A stretch of 64,000 bases of DNA from Bin52 sp965213935 (GTDB lineage: Bacteria; Pseudomonadota; Alphaproteobacteria; Thalassobaculales; Thalassobaculaceae): NCBI GenBank assembly GCA_965213935.1, contig CBDCAO010000012.1, positions 868,001 through 932,000 on the forward strand, given 5' to 3'. Below the pieces are notes generated by a model, which was not told the DNA's origin, did no database searches, and saw only the letters and a list, made by a program, of their open reading frames with translations. Positions 51,096 through 59,692 of this stretch are shown in pieces (position 1 is the stretch's first letter; each line of letters begins with the position of its first letter). The position numbers and the translations under genes were made by a program.

Positions 51096-51701
51096 ATGCG
51101 CGGGGGCGAGGCGCCGGTCGAGATCACGGAGATCATCCGCCTGCTCGGACGGTTGCCCGGTTTCGGGCGCCGGTCGGCGCGCCGCGCGATCCTGCACCTG
51201 CTGAAGCACCGCGAAGGCCTGATGCGGCCACTGGGTCAGGCCCTGCTCGACGCCGTCGACCAGGTGTCGACCTGCAGCCGCTGCGGCAACCTGGACACCG
51301 AGGATCCGTGCGGGATCTGCCGGCACCCGGAGCGGGACCGGAGCCAGATCTGCGTGGTGAAGGAAGTCGCGGACCTGTGGGCCCTGGAGCGCAGTGCGAC
51401 CTACCGCGGCCTCTACCACGTGACCGGGGGGCTCCTTTCGGCACTGGACGGCGTCGGCCCGGATGACCTGAACATTCCGGTGCTGCGCGAGCGGGCGGAT
51501 CAACCCGAGGTCGAAGAGGTGATCCTGGCCATGGACGCGACCGTCGACGGCCAGATTACCGCCCACTACCTGGTCGAGTGTCTGGCTGACTGCGGTGTCA
51601 CGGTGACCCGGCTGGCTCGCGGAGTGCCGGTCGGGGGTGAGCTCGAGTATCTTGATGACGGCACGCTGTCACAGGCGCTCGAGGCTCGCCGGACGATGTG
51701 A
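51096..51701 (+). CDS. recR: Recombination protein RecR
   Basis: A 201-residue RecR. The N-terminal HhH motif is RLPGFGRRSARRAILHLL, followed by the zinc finger CSRCGNLDTEDPCGIC and the Toprim domain (ICVVKEVADLWALERS to EEVILAMDATVDGQ). The Walker-like C-terminal part VTRLARGVPVGGELEYLDDGTL ends the protein. It works with RecO and RecF in loading RecA on gapped DNA. Starts 6 bases after ybaB. Confidence 0.97.
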   Translation: MRGGEAPVEITEIIRLLGRLPGFGRRSARRAILHLLKHREGLMRPLGQALLDAVDQVSTCSRCGNLDTEDPCGICRHPERDRSQICVVKEVADLWALERSATYRGLYHVTGGLLSALDGVGPDDLNIPVLRERADQPEVEEVILAMDATVDGQITAHYLVECLADCGVTVTRLARGVPVGGELEYLDDGTLSQALEARRTM

Positions 51702-51716
51702 AGCCGGCCAGGCGTC

Positions 51717-52379
51717 TCAGGCAAGCGGCTCGCCGTCAAACCGTTCCATGGTTGCGATCTCGGCCACCGGGCGGCGTCGCAGGCGCGTGAGCTGGCGCAC
51801 CGGCCTGCCAAGCGGCACCACGGCGGCCACCGCGTAGTGTTGCGGAACCCCCAGAAGCTCCTGCACCTGCGGCTCCTCTGCCGAGGCCAGCGTGGTGATG
51901 GTCCCGCCGAGCCCGGCCTCGCGGGCCGCCAGCAAGGTGTTCCAGACGAACGGGTAGATCGATGCGCCGGAGATGACACCGACGCGCGGGAGGTTCTGGT
52001 CCATGGAGGCAACGACCCGCAGGTCGACCAGGAATACCAGCAGAACAGGGGCGGTGCGAAAGGTCCGCACCAGCTGTGCCGGCGGCTCGGTGGCGGCGAC
52101 TGTCTCGTCGGACACCGCGGTCGGGATCACCGTGTTCCAGGGGTTCTCGCCCGCGGCCACCTGCGCCCCGTAGCGTTTCGCCGCCGGCCCCGCCAGTTCG
52201 GACAACCGGTTCTTGGTCACCGGATCGCGTACCACCACCACCCGGTTCCCCTGCCGGTTGCCGCCACTCGGCGCAAACCGGGCAAGTTCCAGGATGTCGT
52301 GGACCTGCCGGTCGGACACCGCCTCGTTGGTGTATTCCCGGCAGGCGAAGGTGGTCCGCATCACCTCGGACAGTTCCAT
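51717..52379 (-). CDS. Nitroreductase family protein
   Basis: A 220-residue FMN-dependent nitroreductase. CREYTNEAVSDRQVHDILELARFAPSGGN is the FMN-binding N-terminus and RVVVVRDP follows. The C-terminal VPQHYAVAAVVPLGRPV is also typical. It reduces nitro groups or quinones using NAD(P)H. It is convergent with recR, with 15 bases between stops. The start at 52379 (MELSEVMRTTFA) has AGGGGAGGATG upstream. Confidence 0.92.
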   Translation of the reverse strand: MELSEVMRTTFACREYTNEAVSDRQVHDILELARFAPSGGNRQGNRVVVVRDPVTKNRLSELAGPAAKRYGAQVAAGENPWNTVIPTAVSDETVAATEPPAQLVRTFRTAPVLLVFLVDLRVVASMDQNLPRVGVISGASIYPFVWNTLLAAREAGLGGTITTLASAEEPQVQELLGVPQHYAVAAVVPLGRPVRQLTRLRRRPVAEIATMERFDGEPLA

Positions 52380-52412
52380 CGCATCCTCCCCTGTGGCAGT
52401 TGCCGTCGTACC

Positions 52413-53027
52413 CTACCCGGCCGGCGGGGCCGTCGCCCTCATCGAGGGTCGGTCCGAGAATCCGGCGTACCAGTCCGCCAGCGCCGAGTGGCCGGAACGC
52501 CAGTCACGGTCGGCGTACCGGAAGTCCAGGTACCCGCAGGCGCAGGCCATGCTGATTGTCGCAAGGTCAACCGTGGCGCCAGACCCCTGCACCGCCGCCT
52601 CGAACACATCCATGACCCGGTCCACCTTGGCCATCTGGCCGTCGCTCCATGCCGGCCAGCGCAGCTGGGCCGGGCGCATCAAGATCTCGTACCGGTTGAG
52701 TACGGCGGCATCCATCAGCCCGTCGGCGAACGCCTGCATCCGCAGAACTTCCCAGCGCTCCGGTCCCGAGGCCGGCACCATCCGTGCACCGTCATGGGTC
52801 GTATCCAGGTACTCGCAGATCAGCGCGGAGTCGGCGAGCGTGGTGCCGTCATCGAGAACAAGGGCCGGAATCTTGCCGACCGGGTTCGCCCGCGCCAGGT
52901 CGGGGTTGGCGGCAAGCGGAGTGGTTTCTCCGTGGACCAGTTCGACCCGGTCGAGCTGGCCGGTCTCGTGGATCAGCACCATCACCTTGCGCACGAAGGG
53001 TGATGCCTGGGCATGGAAGAGTTTCAT
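52413..53027 (-). CDS. Glutathione S-transferase family protein
   Basis: A 204-residue GST. The thioredoxin-like N-terminus MKLFHAQASPFVRKVMVLIH carries the catalytic Ser (ASPF), and NPVGKIPALVLDDGTTLADSALICEYLD is the glutathione-binding part with the cis-proline in KIPAL. The all-helical C-terminal domain follows. The ATG at 53027 is preferred to a longer frame to 53054. It lies close downstream of gloB on the same strand, which suggests a joint role in electrophile detoxification. Confidence 0.9.
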   Translation of the reverse strand: MKLFHAQASPFVRKVMVLIHETGQLDRVELVHGETTPLAANPDLARANPVGKIPALVLDDGTTLADSALICEYLDTTHDGARMVPASGPERWEVLRMQAFADGLMDAAVLNRYEILMRPAQLRWPAWSDGQMAKVDRVMDVFEAAVQGSGATVDLATISMACACGYLDFRYADRDWRSGHSALADWYAGFSDRPSMRATAPPAG

Positions 53028-53069
53028 CGCGCGACCTCGTCTCGACTGGATCAAGCCCGTCCGGCGGAA

Positions 53070-53840
53070 TCAGAACCGATCCTTGCGACCACGGATCTCG
53101 GCAAACACCGCTACCGGATCAGCGCCCGCCATCCCGACCGCGGCCGCAAGCCCCGGATGATCGGCGCGCAGAAACGGATTGGTATCGAGTTCGTCGGCAA
53201 GCACTGCAGGAATGGTCGGCGTGCCGCGCGCGCGCGTCTCCTCGAATTCGCGGGTGCGCGCCTGCAGGCGCACGTTGTCCGGGTCGATACTGAGGGCAAA
53301 CCGGGCGTTGGAAACGGTATATTCGTGGCCGCAGTAGATCCGCGCCGTTGAGGCGAGACCCCGCAGCTTCAGCAGCGACGACCACATCTGCTCCATCGTG
53401 CCCTCGAACACACGGCCGCAGCCAAGCGCAAACAGGGTGTCGCCACAGAACAGGGCATCGGAATCGGCAAACCAGAAGGCGATGTGCCCGGAGGTGTGGC
53501 CCGGGGTCTCGAATACCGTACCGGTGTGACCCGCGAAGTCCACCACATCACCCTCGGCGACGGTGACGTCCATCCCGGGGATCCGGGCCGTCTCCGCCTT
53601 TGGCCCGATCAGCACGGCCGCGTGGCGCTCGACCAGTTCCTGGTTGCCACCGATGTGGTCGCCGTGGTGATGGGTATTCAGGATGTGGGTCAGGTTCCAG
53701 CGCCGTGCGTCGAGCGCAGCCTGCACCGGAGCAGCCTCGGCGGGATCCACGACCGCCGTTGCACCGGATGCGTGATCGTGCACGAGATAGACGTAGTTGT
53801 CGGACAGGGCCGGCACCAGCACGATCTCGAACGGGGCCAT
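53070..53840 (-). CDS. gloB: Hydroxyacylglutathione hydrolase (glyoxalase II)
   Basis: A 256-residue glyoxalase II, hydrolysing S-lactoylglutathione to lactate and glutathione. The binuclear metal site is THHHGDHIGG at residues 56-65; FETPGHTSGHIAFWFAD, LFCGDTLFALGCGRVFEGT and YCGHEYT supply the rest of the metal and glutathione contacts. The ATG at 53840 (MAPFEIVLVPALSDNYVYLV) is chosen; upstream in-frame codons overlap a divergent gene's leader. It is divergent from the enolase-superfamily gene. Confidence 0.95.
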   Translation of the reverse strand: MAPFEIVLVPALSDNYVYLVHDHASGATAVVDPAEAAPVQAALDARRWNLTHILNTHHHGDHIGGNQELVERHAAVLIGPKAETARIPGMDVTVAEGDVVDFAGHTGTVFETPGHTSGHIAFWFADSDALFCGDTLFALGCGRVFEGTMEQMWSSLLKLRGLASTARIYCGHEYTVSNARFALSIDPDNVRLQARTREFEETRARGTPTIPAVLADELDTNPFLRADHPGLAAAVGMAGADPVAVFAEIRGRKDRF

Positions 53841-53938
53841 GGATTGTCTCCGCCAGCATGTGGGATGAATCGCTGCGGAACCTACCACCAGCCAACATCC
53901 GGCGCAAAGATCGTGAACCGGGACCGAGGGAGGACAGG

Positions 53939-55039
53939 ATGAAGATCGTCGGTGTGGAAGCAATCGAACTCGAAATGCCGTTCAGCCGCGGCGTGTCGTC
54001 GGGACGCGAGGTCGGTTTTCTGAACTGGGGAATGCTCGACTTCTGCCTGGTGCGGGTCGAGACCGACACCGGGCTTGTCGGCTGGGGCGACGCCTTCGCC
54101 TTCCAGTGCAGGAAGCCGGTCGCGGAAGCAGTCCGGCACATGGTCGCCCCGCGCGTCCTCGGCCGTGACGCCCGTGACGTGGCCGGGATCAGCAGTGACC
54201 TGCAGCAGGCACTGCATCTGTTCGGACGCTACGGGATCACCATGTTCGCGATCTCCGGCCTCGACATCGCACTGTGGGACCTCGCGGCGAAGAGCGCCGG
54301 GCAGCCGCTGCACCGGCTGCTGGGCGCCGATGGCAGTCGCCGGGTTCCTGCCTATTCGAGCCTGTTCCGCTACGAGGACCCGGAGCTGGTCGCGGACCGG
54401 GTAACGCGGTCGATCGAGCTCGGTTACCGGTCCGTCAAGCTGCACGAGACCCGTTGCGCCGAGGTCGCGGCCGCACGCGAGGCGGCGGGTCCGGACGTGC
54501 CGCTGATGCTCGACGTGAACTGTCCGTGGACCCCGGCCGAGGCGGCGGGTATGGCAACGGCTCTCGCCGGGTATGACCTGCTCTGGCTGGAAGAGCCGAT
54601 CAATCCGCCGGAGGACTTCCCGGCCCTCGCTCGCTTGCGCAGTTCCTGCGGCATCGCGATCGCGGCCGGAGAGAACGCATGCACCGCGTTCGAGTTCCGC
54701 GCCATGCTGGAACACGGGGCGGTGGACTACGCCCAGCCGAGCGTGACCAAGGTCGGCGGGATTACCGAATTTCGCAAGGTTGCCGCGCTGTGCGAAACCC
54801 GGGCAACCCAGATCATGCCGCATTGTCCGTACTTCGGACCGGGCTTTCTTGCGACCTTGCACTTGGCACAGGCGCTCCCCTCGCCGGGGATGATCGAGCG
54901 GATCTTCCTCGAGCCGGAAGCATCGCTCTACCCCGAGGGAATGCACGATCCTGCGGACGGGACCTTCGGCGTTCCCGGCGAGGTGGGGCTCGGCCCGGAC
55001 CCCGACCCTGACGTCATCGCGGAGTACCGGGTCGGCTGA
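53939..55039 (+). CDS. Enolase superfamily protein (mandelate racemase/muconate lactonizing enzyme)
   Basis: A 366-residue enolase-superfamily protein. The capping domain (MKIVGVEAIELEMPF) is followed by the barrel. Metal ligands are Asp192 in LMLDVNCPW, Glu218-219 in WLEEPINPPED and Glu244 in AAGENACTA. Lys167 is in SVKLHET, but the usual second Lys of the KxK motif is His169, so the reaction probably differs from both mandelate racemase and muconate cycloisomerase. C-terminal MPHCPYFGPGFLATLHLAQA is intact. GGGAGGA lies about six bases before the ATG. It is a likely sugar acid dehydratase or racemase. Confidence 0.87.
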   Translation: MKIVGVEAIELEMPFSRGVSSGREVGFLNWGMLDFCLVRVETDTGLVGWGDAFAFQCRKPVAEAVRHMVAPRVLGRDARDVAGISSDLQQALHLFGRYGITMFAISGLDIALWDLAAKSAGQPLHRLLGADGSRRVPAYSSLFRYEDPELVADRVTRSIELGYRSVKLHETRCAEVAAAREAAGPDVPLMLDVNCPWTPAEAAGMATALAGYDLLWLEEPINPPEDFPALARLRSSCGIAIAAGENACTAFEFRAMLEHGAVDYAQPSVTKVGGITEFRKVAALCETRATQIMPHCPYFGPGFLATLHLAQALPSPGMIERIFLEPEASLYPEGMHDPADGTFGVPGEVGLGPDPDPDVIAEYRVG

Positions 55040-55192
55040 CGCCCTGACCCGCCCTTGACTTGCACGAGAATCGCGACCCACAGTGCACCGTGCAACCGAA
55101 ACAGGGTGCGGTGTGCGCGGTGACCGGTCGGGCACGGGTGCGCCCGACGATGCAAACAGGACGGGATCCGCCCCGGCGGCGGCTCCGGCGCC

Positions 55193-55963
55193 ATGTACAG
55201 TGACGTTACCGATCTCGAGCGGTTCTACGCATCGCGACTGGGTCAGATGGCCCGGAGACTGATCCGGCGACGGATTCGGGCCCTCTGGCCCGACGCGACG
55301 GGGCTGACACTTGCAGGGCTTGGCTATGCGTCGCCCTACCTGGGCCCGTTCCGTCAGAGCGCCGAACGGGTGCTGTTGCTGGCACCCGCCCAGCAGGGCG
55401 TGACGCACTGGCCTCGCGACGGGCGCAACCTGGCCACACAGATCCACGACGACGGGCTGCCGCTGCAGGACGTCTCGGTTGACCGCGTTCTCATCGTCCA
55501 CGGACTCGAGGGCAGCGAAAACGCCAGGGCGATGCTTCAGGAAGTGTGGCGAATCCTCGGCGGCGACGGACGTCTCATGGTGGTGGTTCCCAACCGTCTC
55601 GGACTGTGGACACGGCTCGAGCGGACACCGTTCGGTCATGGTCACCCCTATTCGCTCCTCCAGCTGTCCCGACTGCTGCAGACCAATGGCTTCGTGCCGG
55701 AGCAGACCGCACACGCGCTCTACCCTCCACCCTATGCCTGGCGCCTGATGCTGAGATCGGCGCTCGCCGTCGAGGAGCTTTGCGCGCGCCGGTTCAGGCA
55801 TCTGGGAGGCGTGATCATCCTGGAAGCCGGCAAGCGGCTCTATGCGACGCGCCCGGCGCGAACCGTTCGGTCGCGCCCGCGAACCCTGGTTCCGGCGACA
55901 GCCCATGGCCCTCCGGTTTCGGCGACCGGCCGGCGGCTTGCAATCCCACATTCGCCGGACTAA
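55193..55963 (+). CDS. SAM-dependent methyltransferase-like protein
   Basis: A 256-residue protein with a class I methyltransferase fold. The glycine-rich loop is LTLAGLGYASPYLGPF (weaker than the usual E/DxGxGxG), and the post-I to motif II region is LPLQDVSVDRVLIVHGLEGSENARAMLQEVWRILGGDGRLMVVVPN. It resembles the methyltransferase often found divergently beside gloB. Here an enolase-superfamily gene has come between. The C-terminal 40 residues are basic and low in similarity. The substrate is unknown. The stop at 55963 lies 64 bases before the chorismate mutase gene. Confidence 0.8.
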   Translation: MYSDVTDLERFYASRLGQMARRLIRRRIRALWPDATGLTLAGLGYASPYLGPFRQSAERVLLLAPAQQGVTHWPRDGRNLATQIHDDGLPLQDVSVDRVLIVHGLEGSENARAMLQEVWRILGGDGRLMVVVPNRLGLWTRLERTPFGHGHPYSLLQLSRLLQTNGFVPEQTAHALYPPPYAWRLMLRSALAVEELCARRFRHLGGVIILEAGKRLYATRPARTVRSRPRTLVPATAHGPPVSATGRRLAIPHSPD

Positions 55964-56027
55964 TTCTGTCCCGCGTGCTCGCCCCTGCCTTCACAGTGAC
56001 CGTTCGCGGGCCCACAGGAGAAGGACC

Positions 56028-56777
56028 GTGCCGAGCCTCGACGAACTGAGAGCGGAAATCGACACGATCGACCGTCGGCTGCATGACCTGCTGATCCGGC
56101 GGGTGGCGATCGGACGCGAGATGGCCAGCGCCAAGTCGTCCGATACGGCACCTCCGTACCGCCCGGCCCGCGAAGCCCAGGTGATGCGCCGGCTGCTGCA
56201 ACACAACCGGCCACCGCTGTCGGCCCGGGTCCTGGACAGTGTCTGGCGTGCGATCATGAGCGCAAACCTGAACCAGCAGGAGCCGGTCACCGCCCTGCTC
56301 TACGCGCCGGATTCCGGGACCAGGGACCTGGCCCGCGACTACTGTACGGCCGCAAGCCGGATCGACGTCGTCGAAACGGCTGCCGCCGCACTCGATCCCG
56401 CCACCCGGGCGACAATGCGCATCCTGCCGATGATCACCGGTAACGTTTCCGACCGCTGGTGGCCGCTGCTGTTCGCCGGACCGGCGCGGGCGCCGTCACT
56501 CCAGGTCGTCGCCCGGCTGCCATTCTGCGGACCCGAGGTCCCGGGCTGCGAGGCCCTGGTGGTCGCGGCCCAGCCGCCGGAATCGTCGGGTGACGACCGC
56601 ACGCTGTTCGCCATTGCCGGCAGCCCGCCGTCCGACGGCAAGCTGCTCGACAGCTGGAACAATGCCTGTGCCTGGCATGCCGTGCAGTTCGACGGGTTTC
56701 ACGACCAGCCACCGGCAGTCGCGCGGTCCGCGCCGTGGCATCGGCTCGGCGTCTACGCAACTCCGGTGCGGAACTGA
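56028..56777 (+). CDS. Chorismate mutase domain protein with C-terminal domain of unknown function
   Basis: A 249-residue protein. The first 90 residues are an AroQ chorismate mutase domain: SLDELRAEIDTIDRRLHDLLIRRVAIGREMA, ARE(A)QVMRRLLQHNRPPLSARVLDSVWRAIM. The remaining 150 residues are an alpha/beta domain without a named family (VTALLYAPDSGTRDLARDYC, PMITGNVSDRWWPLLFAGP). It makes prephenate from chorismate. A GTG start at 56028 is chosen since AGGAGAAGGA precedes it by five bases and the protein then starts at PSLDELR. It heads the chorismate mutase-hisC-tyrA run, which converts chorismate to tyrosine or phenylalanine precursors. Confidence 0.86.
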   Translation: MPSLDELRAEIDTIDRRLHDLLIRRVAIGREMASAKSSDTAPPYRPAREAQVMRRLLQHNRPPLSARVLDSVWRAIMSANLNQQEPVTALLYAPDSGTRDLARDYCTAASRIDVVETAAAALDPATRATMRILPMITGNVSDRWWPLLFAGPARAPSLQVVARLPFCGPEVPGCEALVVAAQPPESSGDDRTLFAIAGSPPSDGKLLDSWNNACAWHAVQFDGFHDQPPAVARSAPWHRLGVYATPVRN

Positions 56778-56801
56778 GACCGGATCCTTCGGAGAACCGA
56801 C

Positions 56802-57890
56802 ATGCCTGCTCCGCAACCGCGCCTCGCGATCAGCGCCATGGCGCGCTATCAGCCCAACCTCAACCCGCCGGCCCGGGGCCGGATCATCCGGCTCTCGGCC
56901 AACGAGGGCGCGCTGGGTCCAAGCCCCGCAGCCGTCAGGGCGCTGGACGGAGTCACGAGCAGGTTGCATCACTACCCGGAAGAGGATCCCTCGGCACTCG
57001 CGGACGCGATCGGCACCGAGCTGGGCCTTGATGCGCAGCGCATGGTGTTCGGCTGCGGTTCCGACGAACTGATCCTCGCGCTGTGTCTCGCCTACCTCTC
57101 ACCCGGAGACGAGGCGATCCACACCGAGTACGGATTCATCATGTACCCGGTCTCGATCAGGGTCGCCGGCGGCGAACCGGTGGTTGCCCCGGACCGCGGA
57201 TACCGGGTCGATGTCGATGCCATCCTCGAGCGCGTCACGCCGCGGACCCGAATGGTGTTCCTTGCCAATCCCAACAATCCGACCGGTTCCTACATTGGCC
57301 GCAGCGAGCTCGAACGGCTGCACCGCGGCCTGCCCGAGGATGTCCTGCTCGTCATCGACGCCGCCTATGCGGAATACGTCTCGCGAAACGACTATGCGAG
57401 CGGCGCCGAGTTGGTCGAGGAATCCGAAAACGTGGTCATGCTGCGAACGTTCTCGAAGATCTATGCCATGGCCGGGCTGAGACTCGGCTGGGCCTATGCG
57501 CCGCAGGTGGCAGCAAACGCGATGCACGTGGTCAAGCAGCCCTTCGGTGCCAACCGGGCCGCCGTTGCGGCCGGGATCGCGGCTGTCAACGATCACGAGT
57601 TCCGTCGCAGGTCGGTCGCGCACAACGAGACCTGGCAGCCGTGGACTGGCCAGCGGCTGGCGGAGCTCGGCCTGACTGTGCTTCCGAGCGTCACCAACTT
57701 CCTGATGGTGCGGTTCCCGGACGAACCGGGGCGCACGGCGGCCGAGACCGGGGCATGGCTGGAGCGGCGGGGCATACTGGTGCGCGGCATGGCCGGCTAC
57801 GGGGCGCCGGAGTTCCTGCGAATGTCGATCGGAACGGAAACGGAGATGCGAACCGTGGTTGAGTCGATCTCTGAGTTTCTTTCCGCATGA
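56802..57890 (+). CDS. hisC: Histidinol-phosphate/aromatic aminotransferase
   Basis: A 362-residue class I PLP-dependent aminotransferase of the HisC type. PLP-binding Lys219 is in TFSKIYAMAGLRLGW; NPNNPTGSYIG, VIDAAYAEY and the N-terminal SANEGALGPSP are typical of HisC2-like proteins. It probably acts mainly on aromatic substrates such as prephenate or phenylpyruvate here, given the chorismate mutase before and prephenate dehydrogenase after it. It overlaps the tyrA start by four bases (ATGA). Confidence 0.92.
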   Translation: MPAPQPRLAISAMARYQPNLNPPARGRIIRLSANEGALGPSPAAVRALDGVTSRLHHYPEEDPSALADAIGTELGLDAQRMVFGCGSDELILALCLAYLSPGDEAIHTEYGFIMYPVSIRVAGGEPVVAPDRGYRVDVDAILERVTPRTRMVFLANPNNPTGSYIGRSELERLHRGLPEDVLLVIDAAYAEYVSRNDYASGAELVEESENVVMLRTFSKIYAMAGLRLGWAYAPQVAANAMHVVKQPFGANRAAVAAGIAAVNDHEFRRRSVAHNETWQPWTGQRLAELGLTVLPSVTNFLMVRFPDEPGRTAAETGAWLERRGILVRGMAGYGAPEFLRMSIGTETEMRTVVESISEFLSA

Positions 57891-58837
57891 GCGGCGAGAC
57901 TCCGAAGCCGGAAGGCATGATCTTCCGGCGCATGGCGCTGATCGGCATCGGCCACATCGGTTCGTCGCTGGCGAGGGCGATCCGCCGGGAACCCGACATG
58001 GTCGGTCACCTTGCGGTCTCCGATCTCGACCCGGCGGCGCAGCGCCGGGCCGGCGAACTCGGCCTTGCCGACTCGCTGCACGCGGAGCCCGCGGAGGCGG
58101 TGGCCGGAGCCGACTGCGTCATCCTGTGCACCCCGGTCGGGACCTGCAGGGCGATCTCGAGAGCCATGGCCGACCATCTCGAGCCCGGCTGCATCGTGAG
58201 CGACGTCGGCTCGGTCAAGCGCGCCCCGATCAGGGACATGGCGCCGAACCTGCCGGACCACGTCCACCTGGTCCCGGGTCACCCGGTGGCAGGCACCGAG
58301 CATTCGGGGCCGGATTCTGGTTTTGCCGAGCTGTTCGCAGGGCGGTACTGGCTCTTGACGCCACCCGAGGGCACCGACCCGGATGCGGTCGAACGGCTGG
58401 CGGGGCTCTACCGGCGCATCGGCGCCATGGTCGAGGTGATGGATGCGGAGTACCATGACAAGGTGCTCGCCATCACCTCGCACGTCCCGCACCTGATTGC
58501 CTACACCATCGTTGGCACCGCGGTGGACCTCGAGAAGCAGATCCAGAACGACGTGATCCGGTTTTCCGCGAGCGGGTTCCGGGACTTCACGCGCATCGCC
58601 GGTTCGAACCCGATCATGTGGCGCGACATCTTCCTGAACAACCGCGAGGCGGTTCTGGAAATGCTCCAGCGGTTCTCCGAGGACCTGACGGCACTGCAAC
58701 GCGCGATCCGCTGGGGCGAGGGCGAGACGCTGCAGACCCTGTTCAGCCGTACCCGGGCGATCCGGCGCGGCGTCATCGAGGCCCATCAGGACGTCCCGCC
58801 GTCCATGACGGAACGACAGGACGACGCAGACCGCTGA
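57887..58837 (+). CDS. tyrA: Prephenate/arogenate dehydrogenase
   Basis: A 316-residue NAD(P)-dependent dehydrogenase. The Rossmann motif GIGHIGSS is at residues 20-27, then the acidic DLD that selects NAD. SDVGSVK, PGHPVAGTEHSG, MWRDIFLNN and the ADCVILCTPVG helix are all family signatures. The pathway step is prephenate to 4-hydroxyphenylpyruvate, or arogenate to tyrosine. It starts inside the hisC stop. Its end overlaps the convergent NUDIX gene by 65 bases. Confidence 0.95.
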   Translation: MSGETPKPEGMIFRRMALIGIGHIGSSLARAIRREPDMVGHLAVSDLDPAAQRRAGELGLADSLHAEPAEAVAGADCVILCTPVGTCRAISRAMADHLEPGCIVSDVGSVKRAPIRDMAPNLPDHVHLVPGHPVAGTEHSGPDSGFAELFAGRYWLLTPPEGTDPDAVERLAGLYRRIGAMVEVMDAEYHDKVLAITSHVPHLIAYTIVGTAVDLEKQIQNDVIRFSASGFRDFTRIAGSNPIMWRDIFLNNREAVLEMLQRFSEDLTALQRAIRWGEGETLQTLFSRTRAIRRGVIEAHQDVPPSMTERQDDADR

Positions 58838-59666
58838 CCAGGTCCGGGTAGTCCGGATCATCCGGCGCGATGAACCCGTGTCGGACCAGAAAGTCGATGA
58901 TCACCAGGTTGCAGTTGTACTTGAAGCTGTCGAGCGAGGTGCGCACGATCTCCGCAACCTCGTGGATCGGCCACAGCATGAATTCCTCGACCTCGCCATC
59001 ACGCGGTTGCGGCGTGAACCCGTCGGGCACCGCAAGGTCGTAGACGTACATGAGGTGCCGTCTCAGTCCGCCGGGAACACCCATGGTGTACGAGATGAGA
59101 CCGGCAGGCCGGGCTGACAGGGCCAGCCCTGGGGGAATGTCCGCCTCTTCCCGGCATTCCTTGACCAGGTTCTGGACGAGCGTCAGACCCGCCGGCTGAC
59201 CGCCGGCGACCATGTTGTCGAGCGCGCCGGGATAGGTCGGCCGGTCGAGGGCGCGCCGCGCGATCCACATCACCACGTCATCACCGCGCCCGCGCACGCC
59301 GTTCAGGTGGAACCCGGTCGACAGCACGCCGAAAGCCTCCGCCGCACTGCGATCGATCCGCATCAGTTCTCCGCCACCGATGTACTGGCGAACGGCATAG
59401 TCCTCGTCGCGCTGCGGAGCGATCACGCCGTCGGAACGCAGCCGGTCGATGACCCCGGCGACGGCCTGCGTCCGGTCTTCCGGATCGCCGAGGCGATCAG
59501 CGAGCACAAGTCCGTCGCCGGCACGGGCGAAGACATCCGGTTCGTCTGCAAGCCGGCGCGCGAGCGCGCGGGTCACGTACCCCGCCGGCGCGCCATCGAT
59601 GGTCCACGCTACACGGTCGCGGAAATCGTGACGGTTGCAGCGCTCGATGTGGTCCCGGTACGCCAT
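58773..59666 (-). CDS. NUDIX hydrolase with DUF4743 N-terminal domain
   Basis: A 297-residue NUDIX protein. The N-terminal DUF4743 part (MAYRDHIERCNRHDFRDRVAW to GVIAPQRDEDYAVRQ) is followed by a NUDIX domain with box residues in LVQNLVKECREEADIPPGLA. VRGRGDDVVMWIARRALDRPTYPGALDNMVAGGQPAGLT leads into it. Relatives include TNR3-type thiamine-diphosphate damage hydrolases (oxothiamine diphosphate). The ATG at 59666 has no strong ribosome site. The convergent end overlaps tyrA. Confidence in the family is high, in the substrate low. Confidence 0.88.
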   Translation of the reverse strand: MAYRDHIERCNRHDFRDRVAWTIDGAPAGYVTRALARRLADEPDVFARAGDGLVLADRLGDPEDRTQAVAGVIDRLRSDGVIAPQRDEDYAVRQYIGGGELMRIDRSAAEAFGVLSTGFHLNGVRGRGDDVVMWIARRALDRPTYPGALDNMVAGGQPAGLTLVQNLVKECREEADIPPGLALSARPAGLISYTMGVPGGLRRHLMYVYDLAVPDGFTPQPRDGEVEEFMLWPIHEVAEIVRTSLDSFKYNCNLVIIDFLVRHGFIAPDDPDYPDLVSGLRRPVVPSWTAGRPDGPR

Positions 59667-59692
59667 TGTTGCTGCCACGCCTGCGACGGACG

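Noticed and set aside
53882..55951. 689-codon open frame on the minus strand
   Set aside because: It is antisense to the enolase-superfamily and methyltransferase genes, which have motifs and ribosome sites; the long frame is a GC-bias effect.
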